From an uncultured Elusimicrobia bacterium (GTDB taxonomy: Bacteria > Elusimicrobiota > Elusimicrobia > Elusimicrobiales > UBA9959), in the NCBI GenBank assembly GCA_903867985.1, contig CAIPTO010000055.1, forward strand, positions 1 to 40,517: a stretch of 40,517 nt of DNA, in the 5' to 3' direction. How positions within the stretch are numbered: position 1 is the stretch's first letter; each line of letters begins with the position of its first letter. Both the position numbers and the translations under genes were made by a program. Below, piece by piece: positions 1 to 5,902 of this stretch. A model generated the notes under the pieces. It was not told the DNA's origin and did not search any database. It saw only the letters and a list, made by a program, of their open reading frames with translations.

Positions 1-117
1 GAAGGTGCCTAAACTTGCCGCATAACCTCAACTTTCTAAACCGCCGGATGCGGACCCGCATGTCCGGTGGTGTGGGAGGGGCACGGCGGTCCTATTGACC
101 GTCGCCCCTATCCCGAT
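1..117 (+). mobile_element. 3' end of a group IIC intron (domains V and VI)
   Basis: Positions 41-70 fold as a domain V hairpin: CCGCCGGA pairs with TCCGGTGG, then TGCG pairs with CGCA, with a two-base TG bulge on the 3' side. Positions 73-115 form a domain VI hairpin (GGGAGGGGC against GCCCCTATCCC) with an unpaired A in the CCTATCCC strand, the expected branch point. The intron ends at about 117 in CCGAT, as in the well-known group IIC intron of Oceanobacillus iheyensis, whose domain V region reads very similarly. The intron-encoded reverse transcriptase would lie to the left, outside the window. Its 3' exon starts with TATAGGCG. Confidence 0.85.
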
Positions 118-167
118 TATAGGCGAAGGTAATAGTTCCTTACGGGGAAGGTCGCTGCCGCTCCCGG

Positions 168-184
168 TCGCCCGCTCCAGATTT
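168..184 (+). repeat. tRNA-Gly 3' end, copy A (att-like)
   Basis: The 17 bases TCGCCCGCTCCAGATTT recur exactly at 354-370. CGCCCGC + T + CCA is the acceptor 3' strand, discriminator and CCA of bacterial tRNA-Gly, which starts GCGGGCG. No matching 5' half is present, so this is only a tRNA end. Such ends are classic attachment-site cores for tyrosine-recombinase elements. A terminator follows at once, as after a real tRNA gene. Confidence 0.6.
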
Positions 185-212
185 AAAAACCGGCTTAACA
201 GGCCGGTTTTTT
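185..212 (+). terminator. Rho-independent terminator after tRNA-Gly end A
   Basis: AAACCGGC (187-194) and GCCGGTTT (202-209) form an 8-bp stem with a 7-base loop, followed by a T run to 212. It lies directly behind tRNA-Gly end copy A, so it was probably the tRNA terminator. Confidence 0.75.
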
Positions 213-344
213 AATTCCTTAGGCCGTTGGGGCGAAAGGAATCGAAGCCGACCTGAGCGCTCGCGGTGCGAGAAAAGGGACGCTTCGTCCCGCCAGCGAA
301 GGCGGCCGGCTTCGGAGGAAGGCGCGGGAGTGCCTGGAGGAGAA

Positions 345-370
345 GGATTCCCTTCGCCCGCTCCAGATTT
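345..370 (+). repeat. tRNA-Gly 3' end, copy B (att-like)
   Basis: GGATTCCCTTCGCCCGCTCC followed by A resembles the T-arm 3' half, acceptor strand and CCA of tRNA-Gly. It is longer than copy A but still lacks the 5' half; no GCGGGCG start is found within the preceding 100 bases. The exact 17-base match to copy A covers 354-370. A strong terminator follows at 386. With the integrase remnants to its right it looks like an attachment-site scar. Confidence 0.6.
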
Positions 371-385
371 TTAAACGCAGTTTCT

Positions 386-424
386 CGACGACAATCCTTA
401 AAAAATTGTCGTCGTTTTCATTTT
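386..424 (+). terminator. Strong rho-independent terminator after tRNA-Gly end B
   Basis: CGACGACAAT (386-395) pairs perfectly with ATTGTCGTCG (405-414) across a 9-base loop, followed by TTTTCATTTT. It sits 16 bases behind tRNA-Gly end copy B. Confidence 0.85.
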
Positions 425-428
425 AGAG

Positions 429-538
429 CAGGTGTCCATTTTAGCCTTGGTGTCCATATAGGTGTCCATCCAGAAGCAAATGCCGGGATTACAGCCTATA
501 GGTGCCCCTTTGAGGGTGGATATATCTTTGGGGTGAGG
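429..538 (-). pseudogene. Tyrosine recombinase C-terminal remnant 1
   Basis: The minus strand reads LTPKIYPPSKGHL, an in-frame stop, then AVIPAFASGWTPIWTP. This matches remnant 3 (MTQRYAHLSKGHI) and remnant 2 (HLEVEIPAVDAGWTPIWTP). The pattern Tyr, then Ala-His-Leu, is the catalytic-Tyr end of phage-type integrases. Only about 35 codons survive and they carry a stop. It lies between the tRNA-Gly ends and the AbiE operon. Confidence 0.55.
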
Positions 539-545
539 GGGAGTT

Positions 546-1415
546 CTATTCTGCCGGCAACGTTGAATAGTAGGCGTTTAAAACTTTAAACGCCGCATCT
601 AAGTCCTCTGACAGGCCGCATGTGCCGGCCAATGCCCCGAAGGGGCCTTTCCAGGCAACGGGCGGCCGGTCGAGGGATTCCGGCAAAGGGTGCGTCTTTC
701 GGCGCTTAAAGGTGGCGTTCAGCGCCTGCCGGACTTTGGTGTGATCCATCTTGCCGGAGCCTATCAACAGAAGCATGTCTATAAGATCCCTCGCGCGGGA
801 GTTCGGCATCAGGCGCTGTAAAGTGTAGGAGTGCAGCTTTTCGGCGAAGTGCTGCTCCTGCGAAATAGTGGGGAACTCCGCGCCGGGTATTCCGGCGAAT
901 TTCAACCAGTCATGGGCCTGCGTCATATCAAACGGCGCAAGCACCACGTCGCCAGCTCCGACATCAATGTGGAATCGCACAAAAGTTCGGCCGTCCAGGC
1001 GGGTTTCTACAGGGAAGCGGGCCCCGCCATAAGGAGCCGCATCCAGGTCCAGCATTGCTTCGCCGATATTGAATGAAAAGAAATCGCCCAAATCCTGGCC
1101 CGCAGCTTTTGCGAGCGCCTCAAGGATCATCACTTTAAGAGGCTGGTCTTTCTCCGTGCCCAAGGAATGCCGAAGAGCTAAATCTATGTCCTTGGTTGCG
1201 CGGGCTTCCTTCATTCTTAATTCCAGGGCATAGCCGCCCTTAAGAATCCATGCCGCGTCCTTTCGGGCGAACAGGCGGGCCAGCAGGCGGTCGAAAGCTA
1301 CTTCTCTCAGGAGGCGCTGAAGATCTAATTTCTCATCTTTTGCTTTTTGCTTGAGCCGGTCTTCGAGAGCGCGGCGAAACGCTGTCGGGGTGTCATACTT
1401 CTTCAGCTTGTCCAT
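546..1415 (-). CDS. AbiEii-type nucleotidyltransferase toxin
   Basis: This is the toxin partner of a type IV AbiE toxin-antitoxin (abortive infection) system, a DNA-polymerase-beta-like nucleotidyltransferase. The core motif is visible: KGG at residues 59-61, followed by TKDIDLAL with the metal-binding acidic residues D76 and D78. The protein has 289 residues, within the usual range for the family. Its ATG overlaps the last base of the upstream antitoxin gene at 1415, so the two are translationally coupled, antitoxin first, the standard AbiE order. It ends against integrase remnant 1. In studied relatives the enzyme modifies tRNA acceptor ends; which tRNA it targets here cannot be read from the sequence. 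Confidence 0.88.
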   Translation of the reverse strand: MDKLKKYDTPTAFRRALEDRLKQKAKDEKLDLQRLLREVAFDRLLARLFARKDAAWILKGGYALELRMKEARATKDIDLALRHSLGTEKDQPLKVMILEALAKAAGQDLGDFFSFNIGEAMLDLDAAPYGGARFPVETRLDGRTFVRFHIDVGAGDVVLAPFDMTQAHDWLKFAGIPGAEFPTISQEQHFAEKLHSYTLQRLMPNSRARDLIDMLLLIGSGKMDHTKVRQALNATFKRRKTHPLPESLDRPPVAWKGPFGALAGTCGLSEDLDAAFKVLNAYYSTLPAE

Positions 1416-2035
1416 TATTGGTCTCCCCTGAGTTGCTCTATTTCTTTCTTGATGGCGGGTGAAATCCGTTTGGCTTGTTTCAGTTCTGCGCGGGTAATGA
1501 GCCCGCGCTGGAACGCTTGTTTTACCGCTTGCTGCATGTGATCCATCTCGACCGTGCGGACGGTCAGAAGATCTGCGATAGTTTTGAGCGCCTTGGTTAC
1601 CTTAACGCCGAATCTGATCTCAATATCGTCCTTGTGTACGTTGCCCCGGTGAAGGACCGGGATTTTAGATCGATCGTTCCTTCGTTGAAAAGAGCGCGGT
1701 ACCGTCATATGCAGCCTGGCCGGATTGATATCCGAAAGATCATAAAGACTCAGCGCTGTTTCGTGCGAATAAATGCCCTGCGGTACATCGTTGCGATTGC
1801 GTGACCACAGCCACCAAAACATGAGGTCCGGCCGTTCAGCAGGCGGAAACTTGGCCAGGCGATAGATTCCACGTTGTTCCCTTATCCAGTTGCCCGTTCG
1901 AACATGGTAGCCATGATTTTTTTGACTAAAACCTGCCGCTTCAGCCTGTTTGGTCGTAAAATAACCACTTTGCCCCTCAGCGATTTTGTAGAGGTGCTCA
2001 AATGTCCCTTTATGGTTGTGGCGGTTGTTTGTCAT
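1415..2035 (-). CDS. AbiEi-type antitoxin / autorepressor
   Basis: A 206-residue AbiEi-family antitoxin. The N-terminal winged-helix region (about residues 10-70) carries the family pattern of TTKQAEAAGFS followed by HVRTGNWIREQRGIYRLA. The C-terminal antitoxin domain follows, with SHETALSLYDLSDINP and the conserved histidine stretch after it. AbiEi proteins neutralise AbiEii and repress their own promoter by binding inverted repeats. That fits the perfect palindrome directly upstream, which abuts this ATG and contains the AAGGG ribosome site about 9 bases ahead. It is the first gene of the two-gene operon and overlaps the toxin gene by one base. Confidence 0.88.
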   Translation of the reverse strand: MTNNRHNHKGTFEHLYKIAEGQSGYFTTKQAEAAGFSQKNHGYHVRTGNWIREQRGIYRLAKFPPAERPDLMFWWLWSRNRNDVPQGIYSHETALSLYDLSDINPARLHMTVPRSFQRRNDRSKIPVLHRGNVHKDDIEIRFGVKVTKALKTIADLLTVRTVEMDHMQQAVKQAFQRGLITRAELKQAKRISPAIKKEIEQLRGDQ

Positions 2036-2089
2036 GTATAATACCCTTAATTATTAAGGGTATTATACCATACGCCAGCGGAAAGTCAA
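2036..2089 (-). promoter_or_regulatory. abiE promoter with perfect operator palindrome
   Basis: Positions 2036-2068 form a perfect inverted repeat with 16-bp arms (GTATAATACCCTTAAT) around one central base. On the minus strand a -35 TTGACT (2089-2084) and a -10 TATAAT (2067-2062) are 16 bp apart. The palindrome therefore covers the -10, the predicted start site and the ribosome site up to the AbiEi ATG at 2035. This is the expected place for AbiEi autorepression. Confidence 0.8.
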
Positions 2090-2113
2090 TGGGCGGTGCT
2101 ACTATGAGGTCGA

Positions 2114-2296
2114 TCATTTTTTAACTGTCGTTGTTTTCTTTCCGGGAACGATGTCCGGTTTTGCCGGCGGCGTCCATATTGGTGTCCATCCAGCATCAAC
2201 TGCCGGGATTTCTACTTCTAAGTGTTCAGTCAGGGTTTTGTAACGCCCACTGCGACACTGCCTATTTAATCTTTTCAGGCACAGGTAGAAATTCAT
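2114..2296 (-). pseudogene. Tyrosine recombinase C-terminal remnant 2
   Basis: The minus strand encodes RYKTLTEHLEVEIPAV, then DAGWTPIWTPPAKPD, and stops at 2114. At DNA level the GTGTCCATCCAG..TGCCGGGATT segment matches remnant 1 closely. The LTEHL..GWTPIWTP tail is the same as in remnants 1 and 3, so it is the C-terminus of a third integrase copy; its 5' part is gone. The reading frame overlaps the 3' end of the fic gene by 35 bases, which suggests the fic element inserted into or recombined with it. Confidence 0.5.
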
Positions 2297-3566
2297 GGGT
2301 CTTTGAGTCCCCGGTTTCTACAAATAGGCCCGCTGCCACAAGCCCCAAAATATCTGCGCGTGCGGTAGCATAAGAGATGTTATGTTGAATTTGGTGCCGG
2401 CGTATAGTATAAATATGTGCCGCATGTCCTCGCGCATGTGCAACTATCTCGCGCTGTCTGCGATTGAGCGCAGGGAATCTTTTTATTATGTCTATGCCTG
2501 AACGCTCTTGTTTCAATTTGTGTTTAATGTAAAGCGAAACTTCCTCGGCTGCCTCATTGATTATTTTAGAGTTAAACATTAAGAAATATGTTAGATCTCC
2601 GCTCAATTCTGTGTTTAGAAACGCACGCTTGTATTGTCCTTCCTTATTAAGCACGATTCGAGAGATTGAAAGATATTCAAACGCCCAATATTTTTTCTTT
2701 AACATGTACCAGTAGAAAATAGCGCGTGCAGTGCGTCCGTTGCCGTCGCAAAACGGGTGAATCCATGCAAGCCAGAAGTGTAGTAGAATTCCTTTTATAA
2801 GTGGGTGAATAAAAACCCCATCATCGCTATTGGCAAATGTTATCAAGGTCCTCAGCATCGGTATAACTTCTTCGCCGTGCGGTGGTTTATATAAAACAAT
2901 TCCATCAGAGTCGATAACCTCTACGTTGTCGTCGTGTGGACTTTGCCGGAACCTGCCGATTTCATTGTTATCTAGAGTTTTTTTGCACAGTATCCGGTGT
3001 AATTCTAATAGCATTTCTTCGCTTAAAGGTTTATCTTTTAACTCGCGGATATGAGTTATGGCCTTGTAATTATTCAAAATCATCTGCTCGGAACGATTTG
3101 CCGGTTTTTTATTTGTGGCAAGCATTTCCTTGGCTTTGCGGCGGGTTGCCGCCGCGCCTTCTATCTGGCTAGACGCTATCGCCTCCTCCATAAGTGACCG
3201 GATAAGTATTGCGTCGTCATGTTCCTGTGGTAGATCCTCTGTTATAAAGGGCATATTCCGATCAGTCTGATGTAATGTTTGTTCAATTACGGGGGTAAGG
3301 GTATAGCTAAAAAACTCGGAACGGCCATTCCTTATCGGAGAACTGATCAATTTCCCGGACCTGCGTAGTTCGCGGCAGGCCCAAATTATTGATGCCGAAA
3401 GATTTTTGGGCATCAGTAAATGTTGAAACTTATCCCAATGATTGTATTCTAGTTCCTCCTTAGTTAAAAAAGACGATACGTCAGGATTGACCATGGCCGC
3501 AAAAATATCGGTAGGGTGGGTTTGGAGTAGCTCAAGATAGTTTGGCGGATTTTCAGGTATTTTCAT
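2262..3566 (-). CDS. Fic/DOC family protein with C-terminal winged helix
   Basis: Predicted AMPylating (nucleotide-transferring) Fic enzyme of 434 residues. The active-site loop HPFCDGNGRTAR (residues 270-281) is complete, including the catalytic His270. The N-terminal inhibitory motif SSQIEG (132-137) marks a class II Fic whose Glu blocks productive ATP binding. The C-terminal 70 residues look like a winged helix (RRQREIVAHARG, then YATARADILGLVAAGLF), common in chromosomal Fic proteins thought to control themselves or bind DNA. An AGGGG ribosome site lies 6 bases before the ATG. The gene sits alone between two integrase remnants with a repeated operator-like motif upstream. The target protein is unknown. 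Confidence 0.9.
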   Translation of the reverse strand: MKIPENPPNYLELLQTHPTDIFAAMVNPDVSSFLTKEELEYNHWDKFQHLLMPKNLSASIIWACRELRRSGKLISSPIRNGRSEFFSYTLTPVIEQTLHQTDRNMPFITEDLPQEHDDAILIRSLMEEAIASSQIEGAAATRRKAKEMLATNKKPANRSEQMILNNYKAITHIRELKDKPLSEEMLLELHRILCKKTLDNNEIGRFRQSPHDDNVEVIDSDGIVLYKPPHGEEVIPMLRTLITFANSDDGVFIHPLIKGILLHFWLAWIHPFCDGNGRTARAIFYWYMLKKKYWAFEYLSISRIVLNKEGQYKRAFLNTELSGDLTYFLMFNSKIINEAAEEVSLYIKHKLKQERSGIDIIKRFPALNRRQREIVAHARGHAAHIYTIRRHQIQHNISYATARADILGLVAAGLFVETGDSKTHEFLPVPEKIK

Positions 3567-3587
3567 TCTATGCCCCTAATGCTAAAA

Positions 3588-3685
3588 ATGTGTTAATTCA
3601 TGATGAATTGATATATCATGTCTTTAGTTTACTCACTATTTAGCGATATGTCAATATGTGTTAATTGGCCGTGAATTGATACATG
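3588..3685 (-). promoter_or_regulatory. Two operator-like repeats upstream of fic
   Basis: ATGTGTTAATT then GAATTGATA occurs at 3588-3612 and again at 3656-3680, with start points 68 bp apart. The first box contains the near-palindrome AATTCATGATGAATT. The boxes lie 22 and 90 bp upstream of the fic ATG, where a repressor (perhaps the Fic winged helix itself) would act. The region is AT-rich compared with its surroundings. Confidence 0.5.
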
Positions 3686-3747
3686 CGCTTTATGGCATTA
3701 TTAGAAAGCTGTAAAAATTATACAGGGTGAAAATAGACTTTTTCTGT

Positions 3748-3876
3748 TTAGATCGGCTCTGAGGTAATAGGATTCACTAACCTTTGCGGTGCCCATATCT
3801 GGGTCCACCCGGCGGCAAAAACCTGCATTTCTACTTGGATGTGCCCCTTTGACAGGTGGGCATAGCGCTGGGTCAT
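3748..3876 (-). pseudogene. Tyrosine recombinase C-terminal remnant 3
   Basis: The minus strand reads MTQRYAHLSKGHIQVEMQV and then FAAGWTQIWAPQRLV before a TAA at 3748-3750. RYAHLS is the catalytic-Tyr box at the C-terminus of phage-type integrases. Nothing upstream in this frame resembles the rest of the enzyme, so only the last 40 or so codons remain. It shares its GWTxIW tail with remnants 1 and 2 and marks the right edge of the island. Confidence 0.6.
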
Positions 3877-4058
3877 GCGGGGGCGGAAACAGCTTGGTGT
3901 CAATGTGCACTTAAGTCAATGAATTCTGCTTAATCTGCTAGGTGTTATTCGGGCGGCATCATGAAACACGGCCGGTATTAGGCGATGAGGATATTACCTA
4001 CGGCCTCACGTATAACTCCGCATAGCCGCCAAGGACGCGGAATGAGTATTGTATCAAC

Positions 4059-4388
4059 ATGAAGAGAGGTATAAATTGCTGCCGAGGAAATAAATTAGCG
4101 CAAGCACTATTTGAGTCGGCTGGTATCCAAGCGACACGATCAACCCACCCAAATAACACGGTTGTAGCCAAAGGCGTGCCAAGCGATATATTGAAGAAAC
4201 GGAATCTATTCCAGTTTTATAAAGTTGCTGAGCCGCAATACTATTCCCTTGGAGACAGCTTTAAGAAGATTTCTCTGCGCGAGCTTAAAAAGATATTTTT
4301 TAAAGCTCGACAACTCCACGCGGCTCATGATCGGCTATTGCAATATATAATTTTGCGTGTTTCGCAAACGCGTAAACAATCTGACTAA
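4059..4388 (+). CDS. Hypothetical protein, 109 residues
   Basis: I do not recognise this gene. It is a soluble, basic 109-residue protein with no signal peptide or membrane segment. The C-terminal half is probably helical (ISLRELKKIFFKARQLHAAH) and faintly recalls the C-terminal helical part of DNA polymerase III delta subunits, so it could be a relic of a larger gene; that likeness is weak. There is no good ribosome site before the ATG. It stands alone between the island and the YtxH-like gene, and base composition is more AT-rich than downstream genes. Confidence 0.4.
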   Translation: MKRGINCCRGNKLAQALFESAGIQATRSTHPNNTVVAKGVPSDILKKRNLFQFYKVAEPQYYSLGDSFKKISLRELKKIFFKARQLHAAHDRLLQYIILRVSQTRKQSD

Positions 4389-4438
4389 AAATGGGTTAAT
4401 ATCAACGCTTTTAGATGGTATTTTCACAAGGAGACCGT

Positions 4439-4795
4439 ATGACAAAAACAGAAAACATGATAGAAGCGGGTATCGGGCTGGCGGCAATCGCCGCGTTGGG
4501 AGCATATTTACTGCACGGCAAAAGTGGCGCGCAGAATCGGGAGAAAATAGCCGGTTGGATGCTCAAAATGAAGGGTGAAGTTCTGGAAAAAGTGGAAGAG
4601 ATTAAGGAATTAAACGAGGCAGAATATTACAAGATTGTAGACGAGGTTTCAGCACGTTACGCAACCCTGAAGAAAGTCGGAGCGGACGAACTGAAGCATT
4701 TGACGGAGGAGCTTAAGGGCGCGTGGAAGCATATAAGCGAGCAGCTTGCGAACCATGAACATTCTGATAACTGCAGATGTCAGAAGTGTAAATAG
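4439..4795 (+). CDS. YtxH-like small membrane-anchored protein
   Basis: The start at 4439 is chosen because AAGGAG lies 5 bases upstream; a longer frame to 4415 lacks this. The 118-residue product has one hydrophobic segment near the N-terminus (about residues 9-24, AGIGLAAIAALGAYLL), then a long charged helical region of the type seen in YtxH/gas-vesicle-like stress proteins. It ends in HSDNCRCQKCK, a His/Cys-rich tail that could bind metal. It precedes a BON-domain gene by 130 bp and may belong to the same envelope-stress group. The family call is by general architecture only. Confidence 0.6.
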   Translation: MTKTENMIEAGIGLAAIAALGAYLLHGKSGAQNREKIAGWMLKMKGEVLEKVEEIKELNEAEYYKIVDEVSARYATLKKVGADELKHLTEELKGAWKHISEQLANHEHSDNCRCQKCK

Positions 4796-4925
4796 CAGGG
4801 GACTAGTATTTACTTCACCGCGTATCGTGGACTCTCGACTGCGGCTGAAAAACACGCCGCAGCTAAAACCCAAAACGCGGCTTTAGGGAAGTACGGGCGG
4901 TTAGAAAAATAAAGGAGAACGTATA

Positions 4926-5678
4926 ATGAAAACAATGTGTTCAATATCTATAATAGCGGTCTCGGTGGCTCTGCTGGCGCTCAGTGCACCCGTGCAAGCA
5001 TCGAAAATGGACAGCCGTATTGAATCATCCGCTAAGAAGTCGCATGTATTTAAAACCTACCTCAAAGATGACAATGTCAAGGTTGATTCTAAAGATGGCG
5101 TCGTCACTTTGACCGGGAACGTTGCAAAAAACTCCCATAAATCATTGGCTGCGGAGACCGTATCAGACCTACCCGGTGTCAAAAGTGTCGATAATAAGCT
5201 TGAAGTAAAAGACGCCCCCGCCGAAAACTCAGATGCATGGTTGGGTGATAAAGTGAAAATCACGCTTTTGTTCCATCGGAGCGTGAGCGCCAGTAAGACC
5301 GAGGTGGACGTAAAAGACGGTATAGCGACCCTGCGTGGCAATGCTGTAAGTCAGGCGCAAAAAGAACTGACGACCGAATACGCCAAGGATGTCGATGGAA
5401 TCAAAGACGTCAAAAATGAGATGACTATCTCTGGTGACTCGAAAAAAATGCATCGGACAACGGGGGAAAAGATGGATGACGCTTCCATCACAGCCCAGGT
5501 GAAGATGGCGCTCCTGTTCCATCGTTCAACCAGCGTCCTCAAAACCACTGTCACCACTAAGAATGGAGTGGTCGTATTGGGTGGCAAGGCCAGGAATACA
5601 GCCGAAAAGGATCTGGTGACCAAACTTGTCGAAGACATAGATGGGGTGAAGAGCGTAAAGAATCAGATGACCGATTAA
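4926..5678 (+). CDS. Periplasmic protein with three BON domains (OsmY-like)
   Basis: A 250-residue exported protein with a signal peptide ending about ...APVQASKM (residue 25). Three BON repeats follow at about residues 30-95, 103-170 and 182-250. Each has the pattern of charged helix, strand with DGVVTLTGNV, and a helix ending in VxGVKSVxN. BON domains bind phospholipid surfaces and are typical of osmotic-stress proteins such as OsmY. The ribosome site AAGGAGAACGTATA before the ATG is almost the same as that of the paralogue at 16207, so the leader was duplicated with the gene. Both encode HRSVSA and TTEYAKDVDG in the middle repeat. Confidence 0.85.
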   Translation: MKTMCSISIIAVSVALLALSAPVQASKMDSRIESSAKKSHVFKTYLKDDNVKVDSKDGVVTLTGNVAKNSHKSLAAETVSDLPGVKSVDNKLEVKDAPAENSDAWLGDKVKITLLFHRSVSASKTEVDVKDGIATLRGNAVSQAQKELTTEYAKDVDGIKDVKNEMTISGDSKKMHRTTGEKMDDASITAQVKMALLFHRSTSVLKTTVTTKNGVVVLGGKARNTAEKDLVTKLVEDIDGVKSVKNQMTD

Positions 5679-5902
5679 ATAGACCGTCTGCTGGACATGC
5701 CCCCTGTTACGGCACAGTCATAGGGCTAGTGTTGTAACAGGTAAATTATGCATCATCTGGCCTGTCTGTTTTGAGACGAGCCGAAGCGATATGCCCAATA
5801 TATTCTCTTTTTGGGAAAAGCGATTTGCTCCGAAAAATCCGGTTAAAATAGTTAAGGACGCTTTAATGAAGTGAAACACGATGAATTAAAGGATAGTGGC
5901 TT

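Noticed and set aside
230-345. A tRNA- or tmRNA-like stretch between the two tRNA-Gly ends.
   Set aside because: GGGGCGAAAGGAATCGA and TTCGCCCGCTCCA look like RNA ends, but no cloverleaf or tmRNA tag region can be folded and the acceptor strands do not pair.
266-589. Plus-strand open frame of 107 codons across the tRNA-Gly copy B and terminator.
   Set aside because: It runs through a tRNA end, a strong terminator and the antisense of an integrase remnant; no ribosome site or domain.
3701-3910. Minus-strand 69-codon frame as a gene.
   Set aside because: The integrase-like sequence is in another frame (3748-3876); this one is a shadow.
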